A stretch of DNA of 64,000 nucleotides from Hyalella azteca (GCF_000764305.2 NW_025941306.1:1-64000), one strand, 5' to 3'; shown: positions 12,401-25,300, counted from the first letter of the stretch. Notes: generated from the letters alone by a model not told the origin. Numbers and translations: made by a program.

Positions 12401-13809
12401 ACGTCCGTGGCTCGTATCTGAGCGACAGCGCCTACTTCGACTCGCTGTCCGCGCCCGTGCCCGACCGTCTGCCCGTGCCCACGGCATCGTCCCGACGGGC
12501 CACCCGTCGTCTCAACGACTTCCAGGAGCTCCGCAGAAAAATTGTATTTAAGGACCGACCTCTGAGCTCAAACGAGGAGCTCATGGAAATAAAAGACGAG
12601 GCTTTTGAGCCTAAGGCTTTATCTTCGTATAAAATTGAGGACCCGAACTTGCTAGGTGAAACTAACCTTGAACTCAACCATAGGGATGATGAATTCGACC
12701 TTCATGATCAACACCTGCACAACCACAACCAGGATGATGGACTCATCGGTCATGATCATGACGACCAACACCGCAACATGGACAGTGGTGGTGACAGCGG
12801 CGAGCAGGAGAGTGGCGGGAGTGATGGAAAATGCGTACTCGCTGTTACTATGCCCTTGTCTGTTGATACAAGCGCCATTCCTGCCTTACCAGATATAGAT
12901 TTTTCTGATACCATTTTAGAGACGTTAAAGTACATGGCGTTAAGAGGTGACCTGGCTTCTTGTGTCACTGTCATATTGGTGGCAGGAGAACGAGTCAAGA
13001 ACGTTGTGCCTGAAGACCTGCTGGAGCACTGGTTCCTTATGTACGTCGAGCTGCTCCAGAGACTCCGGTTATTTAACCAGGCTTGTGAAGTTATACAAAA
13101 AGCGCCTAAGAGTCTATCTAGAATACGTGAAATGAATCAGAACTCCACGAAGATATCAATGTTATGTCCGCACTGCTACCATCCTGTAGGAAAAAGACAG
13201 TTTACATGCGAGAAATGCCATCAGGTTGTGAATAAATGTAGTTGGTGTCACGAGTCTGTGCGAGGCTTGTACGTCTATTGTCAAGGCTGCTGCCATGGCG
13301 GTCATCTGCAGCATCTTTACAATTGGTTTAGAGACAACAATAACATCTACAAAAATCTGGAAGAAGCGCCTCACGAGGTTACCGTCACCTCGGACCAGGA
13401 GGATCCTCAGAACGGCGAGGTGTTCGACAACGCAACTATGACTCATATATCGTCAAACGTGACCTCTCCTGCCAAGCCCTCCAGCAATCCCATCACATCA
13501 TCCACTCCTAGCACCATCTCCATGAGGCCGTTTTCATCATACTTCAATGGTTTAGGCAAGCATGCCTCAACCTTCACTTCGGGTCCAACTTCGAATTCCT
13601 CAAGCTTTTTCACTTCCCCAGTGGCAGCTGCTCCCCCACCTCCTCCACCTCCCCCACCAGCCTTCAACGGTAACCCCTTCATGGGCAACGTCGTGGGGAC
13701 CAACGTATTTGCTTCCCCTCATCCTAACGGATATAACATCCCGAATTTCACAAAGATGGCCAACTTGGTTTGTCCCGCGGGTTGTGGCCACCTCTGTCAG
13801 TATATGTAA
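6447..13809 (+). CDS. Wdr24: WDR24, GATOR2 complex subunit (11 coding exons)
   Basis: Coding exons: 6447-6968, 7192-7430, 7714-7858, 8103-8293, 8477-8544, 8831-9045, 9507-9719, 10197-10272, 11684-11756, 11936-12136 and 12378-13809. All have GT/AG borders, all phases agree, and the sum of 3375 nt gives 1124 residues plus TAA. The start is the first ATG of exon 1. Residues ~1-350 form the WD40 propeller, with family-diagnostic strings such as LSGSQDGQMKLFDYRR, LWDMRRPDKYE and SAFIWDVERPFVPIASF. Residues ~480-550 match the helical middle (VDTLRDYAM, CDHNA, WQILKVIF). Residues ~850-910 match the conserved helix region (LKYMALRGDLASCVTVIL, ERVKNVV, EHWF). A zinc domain follows (CPHC, CEKC, CSWC, CQGC, HGGHLQH, CPAGCGHLC). 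In animals WDR24 works with MIOS, WDR59, SEH1L and SEC13 in GATOR2, upstream of TORC1 at lysosomes. The human protein is about 790 residues. The excess here is in the acidic and Ser/Pro linkers and in an insertion within the zinc domain. The exon 7 acceptor (9506/9507) has a weak pyrimidine tract and is the least certain border. Confidence 0.93.
13312..13764 (+). other. Wdr24: low-complexity insertion inside the WDR24 C-terminal zinc domain
   Basis: After HGGHLQHLYNWF the frame runs through about 145 Ser/Thr/Pro/Asn-rich residues, including a run of nine prolines at about 13633-13660. Only then comes the final CPAGCGHLC motif. In the human protein the two parts are separated by only a few residues. 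There is no stop, frameshift or obvious splice pair around the insert, although an unrecognised intron of 450 nt without stops is a formal alternative. Confidence 0.75.
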
Positions 13810-14346
13810 TCCTTCTGCTCGTTGACAACCTTCCTCTGTAGGATGTTACGCGCACGAAGAGTCTTGGTTACGAGTTCGTATTATGGTTACCGTTTATTCT
13901 TATTCAGCGTTCTGGAAGAAGTCAATCTTATTACAGTTCCACGTTCCTATTGTCAATGACTGTGCAAGAAGAGACTAAATTCTGGTCGAATGCTGATGTT
14001 CTAATTATGCCTGGGGAACAATTTTGCTTTCAAGCAATTCTGTAATCCCAGTTCTGAGAGGCACTATGGGAAAAACATTGTTTTATTTACGGCGAGTTGT
14101 TTGGTAAAGTTGGGTTTCTGTTTCCGCTTCAGATTATTATGGTTTTTATGTTCCACCCATGCTTTTTTTAATGATTTTTCAACTTCACCCAAGTTAAAGG
14201 TATACCGAATCTTGTGCTTCATTTCGGTCATGACGTCTTTGACTACGCTAAAGTCACGACATTGTTCGCTACATGCCTGGCACTCGAACCCTTACTGACC
14301 ACCATGCTACTTCCATCTCGGAGCCGATAGAGATGTCAGGGTCCAC
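13810..14346 (+). other. presumed Wdr24 3' UTR and flank
   Basis: The segment follows the Wdr24 stop codon. No AATAAA was found close to the stop. The nearest variant noticed is an ATTAAA at 14793-14798, beyond the next minisatellite. No other gene seen. Confidence 0.4.
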
Positions 14347-14520
14347 CATCTCGAACCGATGTGCTGTCATCTCGAACCGATGTGCTGTCATCTCGAACCG
14401 ATGTGCAGTCATCTCGAGCCGACGTGCTGTCATCTCGAACCGATGTGCAGTCATCTCGAGCCGACGTGCTGTCATCTCGAACCGACGTGCTGTCATCTCG
14501 AACCGACGTGCTGTCATCTC
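14347..14520. repeat. 21-bp minisatellite, about 8 copies
   Basis: The unit contains CATCTCGAACCGACGTGCTG and varies at A/G positions (CGAACC or CGAGCC, GATGTG or GACGTG). The unit length is a multiple of three and the unit lacks stops in several frames, so it produces spurious repetitive ORFs on both strands. Confidence 0.95.
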
Positions 14521-15942
14521 AGAAAAATTGTTCGTAATACTGTGAATTTTTAGGAAGTAAGTGAACGTGAAAAGAATCTTGTGATTTGATTATTGCAGTG
14601 ACTCTTCCAGCAAGCGAAGTCCGTGAAATATTCCGTGTTAATGAGATTATTCGTGCTTAAATCTGTTCTGCATCTGCAAATTGAGAATACAACTTTATTA
14701 GATCTTTCTTAAAATACTACCTTCACTGATATTGCGTTTTGCTTCCGTACTACAATAGTTCTACTGATGAATAGCTGAGTATCATGTATTCGATTAAACG
14801 CTCTTCACGTCATTACTTAGTCAGATGGCATCCATACGAGTCGAGTACGAGTGTATTTCGCGTTGTTCAGCGCGAAATACCCCCTAATCAAATGCGCCCA
14901 GTTGATTTGCCCGACTGCTAGCCCCTTACTACTGTTGCCTTGCAGTCCCGCTGAATTTGTTCGGTTGTTATTCGGCGCATATTCTAGGTTATGAATGCCG
15001 TCTATTATGACTGCGGTTCTCTCGACGTTCGTGTTGTTAGCTGCATGATGATGCGATGTGTAGACTGTAGAGGCTTCACATTATAGAAAAAATCTGGGGT
15101 GTAGCTGGATGAGAGGCAATGGAGTTGGTGTCTTTAGGTCGACATTTTCCTTTCAGGCGACCACTAAACCCCATGGAACGAATTTTGTATTCAAAATGAT
15201 TTAAATAAAATGTCGAAAAAAACCCTAAGTCAACTATTGAGGTTCTTGAATCCGTAGATTGTTGGTTCACAAATGACTTCACTCGAGGGATACCATATTT
15301 GCCAGGACTGAATGATACTCTGGTGACGCGCGGTGTTGTTCATTGCCCTCCATTACTGATATTTCTGCGCAGTGTTTGTTTTTCCAAGGGCATATCTTAT
15401 ACCGAGGGGATGATGACTTCTCATGACGTTTCTCCTGTCCAGAAGTGATCACCTTCAAAGATGATCATATGGTGACCTAATTACAGGTGGTTAAGTAATG
15501 TTCCAGCAGTACTGCTTCATATGTGTGTAGGTTAAGCTTATGTGTCAAGTGTGAACGATGTTCCAATCAAGGCTGTGACAAAATACACTGAATTCAACTT
15601 TTTCATTCTTGTTTTTATTTCCTAAAGTAACAAATATCACAACAATCAACGTTGCCTCAACGAGCGTTACGTTGTATCTCAAGTAAATTGAGGTGGACGC
15701 TCCAGAACAACTGAGAATCTCGTATTGTGAGATATAAGGGAATACTTGGTCAAGCTTATTAGTAACATATCGGCTGACGTTGTGAAAAAATATGGATATT
15801 GATGGACATGTTTCGAAAATTCTTAAACAGCGACAAACTTTGTGAGAAATTTGTCTAAGCAAAGAAAGTTTTGACAACATCAATACTTCCGAGAACGTGA
15901 ATGCTGACTCCTGAGAACTGCCAAAACGTTCTCTGCGATGCC
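14521..15942. other. intergenic, no gene recognised
   Basis: Contains a perfect 10-bp-arm hairpin at 14853-14880. A 139-codon ORF on the - strand (15545-15964) has no recognisable motif, and its composition is like the surrounding DNA, so it is treated as random. Confidence 0.4.
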
Positions 15943-16140
15943 TAGTGGTTCTCACAGACTTCACTGCAATTGCTAATGGTTCTCACAGACTTCACGGTAA
16001 TTGCTAGTGGTTCCCACAGACTTCACGGCAATTGCTAGTGGTTCTCACAGACTTCACGGCAATTGCTAGTGGTTCTCACAGACTTCACGGCAATTGCTAA
16101 TGGTTCTCACAGACTTCACTGCAAATGCTTGTGGTTCTCA
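15943..16140. repeat. 31-bp minisatellite, about 6 copies
   Basis: The repeated unit contains GGTTCTCACAGACTTCACGG followed by CAATTGCTAGT. It abuts the unrelated 22-bp array that starts at about 16148. Confidence 0.93.
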
Positions 16141-16147
16141 CAACAAA

Positions 16148-16508
16148 GCGGTGGCCATATGAAAGACAAGCGGTGGCCATGTGGACGGCAAACGGCAGCC
16201 ATGTGGACGACAAGCGGCGGCCATGTGGACGGCAAGCGGCGGCCATGTGGACGACAAGCGGCGGCCATGTGGACGGCAAACGGCAGCCATGTGGACGACA
16301 AGCGGCGGCCATGTGGACGGCAAGCGGCGGCCACGTGGACGGCAAGCGGCGGCCATGTGGACGGCAAACGGCAGCCATGTGGACGACAAGCGGCGGCCAT
16401 GTGGACGGCAAGCGGCGGCCACGTGGACGGCAAGCGGCGGCCATGTGGACGGCGAGCAGCGGCCATGTGGACGGCGAGCAGCGGCCATGTGGACGGCAAG
16501 CGGCGGCA
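16148..16508. repeat. 22-bp minisatellite, about 16 copies
   Basis: The GC-rich unit has the core GCCATGTGGACGGCAAGCGG. Substitutions (GGACGGC or GGACGAC, AAGCGGCGG or AAACGGCAG) are arranged in a higher-order pattern. Because 22 is not a multiple of three and the unit has no stop, all six frames are open with a 22-residue period; these are artefacts, not proteins. Confidence 0.95.
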
Positions 16509-17300
16509 TTTCATAAGCGCTTCATGTATGCGGTGAAAGTCCGTATACACGGCGGCAGAACGACGCCGCGCTGCCGTGACACGATCGTCAGAAACTGACC
16601 TGCGATTTGTGCCAAAGTTTGAGCCGAAAGTACGAACGCACTAATTCTGATTACCCGGTCTCTTCACATTGTGTAGCATGGCGCTATCAGCGTTATTAGG
16701 CCGTTAGACCTGTCGCCGATTCTTAACATTGCAGAATACGTATTCACAGCTTGCAGCGGGTCTCAGACACGCAACTCACTGCTCAAATTTTCCTATGCTT
16801 GACCGCTCTGCCACCTCGCCGATTCTCACCAAAACTGTCGCAGGTAGCTGTGATCGAACACGCAACTCACTAATTTTGGTACTTTGACTATTACCACTGG
16901 GCACCCTGCCCCCATCTCAGGCTTTGAAAAACATGCGCCAGTATAACTGAATTATTTCAATGGCAGACAATTGAATACATTTCGGATCCAAGTAACAATA
17001 TACTTGCAGCCACCGTAAAAACTTATCATTTCTATTGGCGAATTCAAATAAAACCCGTACCAAGGAGAAGGGCAATTTTAATTTGTTTTCAGTCCGGCAG
17101 CTGCCATTATTGAATAATTGAGGCATGGCATTAGTATCCTTCGCTCCTAATCGTTTTTCCTGCCTGAAATGTAGTGCCTCCTCTCCTTCATAATGTTATT
17201 CCTACCGAAATATGTTCACTACCAGGTTCGTGGATCGTTAACCACCAGCCACGGCCTTGGCTGTAGGATAGTCGGGATCCTGCATATGCATGCTGAGCTC
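16509..17300. other. intergenic, no gene recognised
   Basis: No coding or RNA feature supported. The sequence leads up to the core-promoter candidate at 17307. Confidence 0.4.
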
Positions 17301-17306
17301 GTCGAC

Positions 17307-17360
17307 TATATATAGCCAGACGTCGCTCGTAACAGGTCATTTATCGCTCGTCGGTCGTGA
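17307..17360 (+). promoter_or_regulatory. candidate TATA/initiator core promoter, possibly of the giant CBM14 gene
   Basis: TATATATAG at 17307-17315 lies 32 bp upstream of the A of TCATTT (A at 17339). TCATTT fits the arthropod initiator consensus TCAKTY, and the spacing is right for a TATA promoter. A GTAAGC donor at 17444 could end a short non-coding first exon. A good acceptor at 19358-19359 (TTTTGTTATTTCAG) could begin the first coding exon. The link to that gene is inferred. Confidence 0.4.
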
Positions 17361-17765
17361 GGCTAACACAAATGGTGCTATGAGCGTAATGGTGTGAAAA
17401 TTAGTGCACGAAATAAAAATATTTGTCGGTGCAATTTCGATTTGTAAGCAATGGAGTAGCAGTAATATGAAAAACCGTTCTGCTCCTTGACCTTAAATAT
17501 TCTGACATACATTTATTAGTTATCTTAAACTTACGACACATGCGCGGTTGCATGGCTAATGGAAAACCGAATAATCAGGAACTGTGACTCGTATTCGCAA
17601 TGTAATGTGTGAAGAGTAACAACCTCGTATATTCTCTAGTGCTGTGAACGTTTGGTTAGTGTCATAAAGTGATCAAAGTTAATGACTTATTCTAAAAAAT
17701 TAAATTCACTTTCGCTAATTCGGCAGCAAATCCCTAGCAACAAATTTTAGCTTACTTGTGTCACT

Positions 17766-17990
17766 GTCTCACCCCATCCCCCTCTCACCCCGTCTCCCCG
17801 TCACCCCGTCTCCCTCTCACCCCGTCCCCCTCTCACCCCGTCCCCCTCTCACCCCGTCTCCCTCTCATCCGTCTCCCTGTCACCCCATCTCCCTGTCACC
17901 CCGTCTCCCTGTCACCCCATCTCCCTCTCACCCCGTCTCCCTGTCACCCCGTCTCCCTGTCACCCCATCTCCCTCTCACCCCGTCTCCTC
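17766..17990. repeat. 15-bp pyrimidine-rich minisatellite, about 15 copies
   Basis: The unit is TCTCACCCCGTCTCC with C/T variants (CTCTC or CTGTC, CCCCGT or CCCCAT). One strand is almost purely pyrimidine. Confidence 0.95.
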
Positions 17991-18104
17991 GCTAATGCTG
18001 TCTTCGGTAAACCAATGTGCCTCAAGTGAAGTCATTAGCCCTCCAATTAGACGCAAACGAGCCGACAAATTGTCGACGCCTTCAGGTTACGACACGAGAT
18101 GAGC

Positions 18105-18702
18105 GAGCTTGTCGGTTGCTGTGGTGCGCGAGTCTCTCGGTGGCTGTGGTGCGCGAGTCTCTCGGTTGCTGTGGTGCGCGAGTCTCTCGGTTGCTGTGGT
18201 GCACGAGTCTCTCGGTTGCTGTGGTGCACGAGTCTCTCGGTGGCTGTGGTGCGCGAGTCTCTCGGTTGCTGTGGTGCGCGAGTCTCTCGGTTGCTGTGGT
18301 GCACGAGTCTCTCAGTTGCTGTGGTGCGCGAGTCTCTCGGTTGCTGCGATGCGCGATTCTCTCGGTAGCTGTGGTGCGCGAGTCTCTCGGTTGCTGTGGT
18401 GCGATTCTCTCGGTTGCTGCGGTGCGCCAGTCTCTCGGTTGCTGTGGTGCGTGAGTCTCTCGGTTGCTGTGGTGCGCGAGTCTCTCGGTTGCTGCGATGC
18501 GCGATTCTCTCGGTTGCTGTGGTGCGCGAGTCTCTCGGTTGCTGTGGTGCGATTCTCTCGGTTGCTGCGGTGCGTGAGTCTCTCGGTTGCTGTGGTGCGC
18601 GAGTCTCTCGGTTGCTGTGGTGCGCGAGTCTCTCGGTTGCTGTGGTGCGCGAGTCTCTCGGTTGCTGTGGTGCGTGAGTTTCTCAGTTGCTGTGGCGCGC
18701 GA
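18105..18702. repeat. 25-bp minisatellite, about 24 copies
   Basis: The core is GAGTCTCTCGGTTGCTGTGG. Several units carry the same small deletion or a TGCGAT variant, and these variant units themselves recur in blocks, so the array has higher-order structure. It is open in many frames, giving repetitive hypothetical proteins with a 25-residue period that are not credible. Confidence 0.95.
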
Positions 18703-19359
18703 ACCATCAATTATGCGCGCGGTATCCTCGCAACTGTGCGGTGTTGCATGCCGCTCGCTTGAGCTCAACTAATCCATCACATCTCAGTAACGCTGAAGCC
18801 GTCATTCGGACGGTGACATCTTGCCAGTATCCAGTCCTAAAAACAAAAAAGACGATGACTTTGGAATAATGATCAGATGTTCTAATTGCTACTCTATTGT
18901 TTTGCGTCATATACAGTTTTACTTTACGATTCAAACTTTTTTACAAATTCTCACGGAATTCCCGCGTTGTCATTTAACATTCTAGTGAAAATATTCTCCG
19001 CAATTCCATACAAAATCCCCAAAATCACTTGCTTGAAACCAAATTTACAATAAATCATAAACACCATTCCTAATAGCCTCAGTACAAATTAACTTGAACA
19101 AGAGAAGCGTTTCCCCAGGCCCACCCTTGCTCTGCAGTTGAGTAACTCGGATGCAGAGGATCTGCGTTACTCTCACGCATGACTCGGCGGCGCTCGAGCG
19201 ATCATGCGCTTACATGCGTTCGTACGATGCATGCGCGATGGTCACAGCAATGCATTTGCCGGTATATTTACATATTCAGGACTTGCGTATGAAATACATT
19301 CAATTTAGGACACACTATGATTCATATATTTAAATTGTTCATATATTTTGTTATTTCAG
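18703..19359. other. upstream flank or first intron of the giant gene
   Basis: No gene recognised. If the candidate promoter at 17307 is correct, this is the 3' part of a first intron, ending at the strong acceptor TTTTGTTATTTCAG (AG at 19358-19359). Confidence 0.35.
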
Positions 19360-22300
19360 AAAGATAAGAACTTGAATCCCTATGTATGATCATTTGGAGT
19401 TTCTCATGCGATCGACTTCTAACCAGAACTTAGAATAGTTTATGTATTAATTTTATTTCGAAATTTCATCGCAATTTGTGCGCCGCAACTTGATCGGGCG
19501 GCGCATCAGGAGCAAGTTGAGGAAACTGAAGTCTGCTGCCCTGCGACACAACAGAATTTCATCACAAATGCTAGATCAGCGAGAAAATGCAGAAATAATT
19601 AAGGAATAGGCGCTGTTTTGCGAGGTTATGAAGAAAATTTTAGCTGTGAAATGAAACTCGTAAGTTTTGGATCGAAGAGAAAACAGCGAAGTTCTAAGTG
19701 TGAGATACAGGATGAAAAACTGGCGAAATTCCCTACCAAATCTCAACCAAGAAAAAATTCTGGCGCTGCATCACTTGATCCTGTGCAGCGTGCCCACCAA
19801 ATGAACTCGACAGTCCATGAAAGAAACAGTGTACAAGGTTGCCCTGATAAGAATGAACAAAGAACAATGCCGTTCAAACTTCCAGTTCTAATTTCAATTT
19901 GCGTCAGAAGTGAAAGATGCCGTTCAAACGCTGAAGATGATCTAGGAAAAATCAATGCTTATAGCTCAAACGAAAGTGACGTTAATAAACGTTTTCACCA
20001 TCTTCAGACAGTGAATTTCAGTTTCACGAGGCACAGTAAATGTTCAACGGCTGCGAAAGATTGCAAGTCTTGTAATCATTATACAGCGATGCCCGAGGAG
20101 CCAGTAAAATTCATTAAATTACGAAATGACGGCGAATGGAACAGTTTTGAGAAAACAGACAACAACGGCAAAGCTTTTAACCAGACCCGGGAAGGCGGAG
20201 GCAGCCAAAGCAGTGATGATCTTAGTGGCAAAAGTGACATGGATTGCGGGACTGAAGCTAATTTTGGTGACGAACTACGATACCCGAACTTCGAAAAATT
20301 CAAGATTAACAATTGTAATAACCACTGCAAGCTCGCCAATGTAACACAGAACAAGGATGATAAAATTGTTACATATTTCGATCTTACACAGCCTCCACTG
20401 ACAACAGACAGCCGTTTGTACAACAACTTGAGTGATATTGGTTTGAACAGGAGACAGACAATCAACAGAACCAATAACGATTTGGTGACCGGCAGATCCA
20501 ACAGAACATCAGCGCTATTGAAGTTTCCCTGCTTTCATCACATCCTCCTGTTGCTGTTGACGCTCTCAACGCACCTCTTCTCGGCGACCATCGCGGGTGA
20601 GCAATAATACATAATCTAATTTTTTATTCATATTAGAATATCTCGCGAACATATAAACATTTTGGCTGCAATACAAAGTAACTGCGCGTATCCTCAAGCA
20701 TAACTTCAACTCCTGATTTTCTATTCTGCTCTGTAGAAATTCGTTCTTTCTAAATTCTTACATCTATTATTATTATTATTATTATTAATCCTCACATCTT
20801 ATTTTTATATCTATTAATCAAGTATTATTGAACATAATTAACGGTCAGCGCCTATAGTCTATGCAGTCTTTTCGCAAACACTCTATAATTTAGCCGATAA
20901 TAATATTTAAAACGCCCTGGTTATTTTTAATTAGTACGCAGGGTAATTTCACGACGTAATTTAGAAAGAATATAGCAATGACATTAAATGCGACACTGAT
21001 TAGCCTAAAGCTTCATAGCTGTTTAGATAAAAGGGCCCTGAATGAAACACAATACTCGTATGTATAAAGGCTGGGAAACTCTGCACATTAGAGAGCCCAA
21101 CGATAGATAGAGGGTGCAGATTCGTCAGGTGTAGAGTGAAAGCTTCAGAGGATTAGATGGTTCATACTCAGTCTGCTCGATATAACCAACTGATCACTGC
21201 TATAGTGGTAATTATGCCAGCTGCGTGCTGATAAATGAACTAATTTTCACGGCAGTTCACTGATGAGTTCAACGAAGACAAAAATTTCTAATAATCATTA
21301 CGTTATTTTGCTTTGCATTCATATTTGTATTGTTTACGCTGGAAAAATATGAATTGAATGTGATTTTTATTTATGTTTATTATGTTGAACGTTTATGAAT
21401 GAACATGTGAATAATGAATGTTTATTTTATTTATGTCTCGCAATAATCAAATTAAAATAATTCTAATATTTGTCACGCAATAATCGAATTAAAAAACAAT
21501 TCAGTGATCGTCAAAAAATTAGTCACAATTTAAAGGCTAATCAAAATGAAATATGAAACAGTCTAAGACAGAAATTATCAATCCCGGAGTATTATTGGTG
21601 TTAGTATATATTATACTACAATTATTAATTATTATTGGCAAATACTCCAGTGATATCAATACCAACACAATCGTCACGCAATAACATCCCCGACTTCACG
21701 GTAATCTTAATGGAACAAAACATCTTCCAGTTATTAGCGCTCATGTGGTGTTCTGACATTATATTGTATCGAAGATACATTAATCTTTGCGCAAAATAAT
21801 TTGATACAAATTAATCCTTGATATATGGTGGTGGCGTGACTCGAGCTCGACTAGTGATGTCTAATTAAATAATGAAGTACCGGCGTGCGTGATGGTGATG
21901 ACTACACGTTATTCATCACGCGACTGCGGTACGAGGAAGCCTAGCAGGAAATGGAAGAACTCAACGATGTAGTTCAGTTAATTCCTGGCGAGGCTTCTCC
22001 TTATTTTGAAAGACCATGTTGCGTGCAGGTTGTGTACTGCTGTGGTAGAGTGACTGGTCGCGCGCAGGTTGTGGTAGAGTGACTGGTCGCGCGCAGGTTG
22101 TGTACTGTCGTGGCAGAGTGCCTGATCGCCCGCAGGTTGTGGACTGTTGTGGTAGAGTGACTGGTCGCGCGCAGGTTGGGGACTGCTGTGGTAGAGTGAC
22201 TGGTCGCGCGCAGGTTGTGGACTGCTGTGGTAGAGTGACTGGTCGCGCGCAGGTTGTGGACTGCTGTGGTGGAGTGACTGGTCGCCCGCAGGTTATGGAC

Positions 22301-25300
22301 TGCTGTGGTAGAGTGACAGGTCGCGCGCAGGTTGCTGACTGCTGTAGTAGAGTGACTGGTCGCCCGCAGGTTGTGGACTGCTGTGGTAGAGTAGATACAT
22401 CGGTGCTGCGATGCTGAAGTAATTGACAGTTGCAATTTACGAACTACCTCGTTAACGGAAACGAGACGGGTGACGGTTGGTTAGTTATTTAAAAAGTAGT
22501 TAAAACCCTTCAAGCCTCACTTCGTAGCCAAATATTCCATTAATATTCATTTTAGGCGTTCTTTAAAACATGAAGCATGACACTACAAGCGCTACAAGGC
22601 CGCGTAACGGTTAATGCGTCTAGTGGGTTCTTATGTGACGCCTATATAGAATACGCCTCATTTTATGATGATGATGATGGGGCTAATATTTTGTGTTCTC
22701 CTGCAGCACATGTCAAAATGAAGGAATAAATTAGATACATCCTGTCTCATTTTACTGCTGATTTATTGAATACAGCCTGCCTTTTATGTCTGCTTATTAA
22801 TCTTGAACTGAAATCAAGGACATGATTGTTTTCCTGCTTCCCTAGCTAGATGTTCCACTCTGGGAGCATAACGCAATCATATTATATGTGTCATGTAACG
22901 GAAACTCTTCAATGCCTTCAACATTCTTCAGGTTGCTTACCCATAAATGATTATCATTTGCTGGGTTGCTTACCCAGCAATTTTATCATATGATTTAGTA
23001 CTAAATTTTTTGTCTAATTAACACAATACAAGACAAGCACCGTGTAATACGACGTATCTAATATAAGAATATGACACGTGCAGTCTTGCACAACGTCACT
23101 TGAATGCGACACACTAATTGCTGGGCTGATTATATACCTTTCGTTCTCCCACGCAATGGCTTCTAATCTTATTTAATATGTACATTTGTGGGAACAAGTT
23201 TATCATTTTCTCCCGACATTGACCGGAGTGGACTTGTGAAATCTGAATTACATACGATGACGCATATCTTCCACGACATTTGAAACAATTTCTTAGCCTC
23301 CTATTGTTACATAATAGTGATGCCTAATTATTGTGAGAATAATACAGTGGCAAGTAGTGCCTATACTGTAGAGACTATAATAGTTTAAACGTAAAGAGAT
23401 CAATTGTTCAGTTACAATTTGAAGATTGTCAATAAAAAAACTAATTCTATTCTGTCGTCACAAGTTCGCACATTTCGGTCATGGCAAAATAATCACAAAT
23501 GACTCTAGCGATTTCACGTAAAAGTTGTTTCAGATATATCTTGTACACGTTCAGAGATATTTTTGTTTTATGATTCCATATTAGGTTTTTCCAATCTAAC
23601 TACAGCCGAGCAGCAAGTGATTATAGCTCGCACGCATTCTGCTTCCCATGCGTGGATTCGAGGAAGAACAAAATTATACCGCGGAATGAAAAGAAGAATA
23701 ACTTTTTACTAAATTGGTGAAGCTGCCGCCAATGACGAATTAAAGAAAACATATAATGATGGTAGAGTGTACATTTTACTGTATAATTGATATAGGATAA
23801 TTTCAAAGCTGGTAAAATGTGGTAAAAAATCGTATTCATCAATGTAGATGCGATATCCTTTTGCTATTAAAAAGTGAAGACTTCATTAAGGCGGTGACTC
23901 AAACGAAAAAGCCATGGAAAAGAATGGCCAGCTAAGCATTAACTTTGCTACAGGAATCCTTCAATGGTCACATGAGCGAATTTCAATAATGCCTCGTGTC
24001 ACCACATATTTATTTTGAATAGTACCAATTTTCCTTTGTTAACATGGAAAATATTTTTTATGATAAATGCAGACGACATTTTGTTCAAGCAATGACGGCA
24101 ATATTTGCCATAACTACCGAGGGTGCTCCGTTTCTTTATCTATGCATGCAATTTTTTGCCACACAGACGAAAGCAATGTTTCCTCCCGTGCAATGAAGAT
24201 GTTTTCTTGCAGTGATGGTGGCTATATTTCCCTTTATGGGTGTGAGAAATATTCTCCTTTGTCAATAGCGATAATCATCCACGTATATTTGGATTACATT
24301 CGAGGAATTACAGTAACAAATACGACATTAAACAGCCGCTTCTCCTGCCACCTGAGACGAGCTCACAGCCAGACCAGGCCTCAAAGTATTACAAAGAAGC
24401 CACTTCTCAAGATCAGAGATGAATTCAATAGGCTTCGTGACACCCTTAAAAACAGCGTCAAAACCCGGAATATACGCAACAACGGTCCCTGCAAAGAAGC
24501 GAGAGTTCTCCAAGAGCCCGATGTATTCAATAAATTATACTTCAAAAAGGTCGTAAACTTCTTCATGATATGGATTACATAGAAGTTATTGGAGTAACAA
24601 CTGTGACATTGAGCAGCCGTTTTTTTCTACCACCTGAGACAAGCTCACAACCAGTCCTGGTCCCAAAGCATTACAAACTAGCAAATTTATCTCAAGATTG
24701 TCGATGAATTCAACAGACTTCGTGACAACAACATCAATCTCTGAACTGAACGCAATAACGACCATTGCAAAAACGCGGGAGTTATCCGAAAGGCCGGTGT
24801 AGTCATAAATTTTGCTTCAAAGAAGGTTGCAGACTTCTTCATCATTTGGACTACATCGGACAAATTGGATCAACAACCAGGACACCGAGCCGCTTATCGC
24901 ATTGCGCTGGAAGAACCCACCAGCATCTTCATCAAGCAGTGACCTGACATCAATCGATTGACGATGGCTGACCTCCTGTTCTCTACGGACAAGGAGCTAT
25001 CAGTCTCCTGACCCCCGCATTGGTCTGAACTTTAAGATGGTTTTTAAAGTAATTTTTCTGGTTTAAAATTTTACTGCGGTATCCTATTTACGTATATTAT
25101 GTACTTATTTCCTCCAAAATTTTAATATTTAATGCTTCTTGTAACTTGAGAATAAATGTTTGTTGCATCCGAAACATCGTTAATAAACTAAAACTATTTC
25201 CTGAAATATGCCTTTCGTTCTACCAACGTCATCTGAAGGATTGTCCGACTCTCTGATAATTTAAATCAACGAATTCTCTTGTCATTAATCGTACGCGTAT

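Noticed and set aside
15545..15964. 139-residue ORF on the - strand
   Set aside because: No motif, composition like background, and it overlaps the start of the 31-bp array.
16063..16598. Several 110-157-residue repetitive ORFs on both strands
   Set aside because: They are the same 22-bp minisatellite read in different frames; no start context, splice sites or non-repeat coding sequence.
18017..18772. ORFs up to 228 residues, Cys/Leu-rich on + and Arg/Thr-rich on -
   Set aside because: 25-bp minisatellite without stop codons; all frames open.
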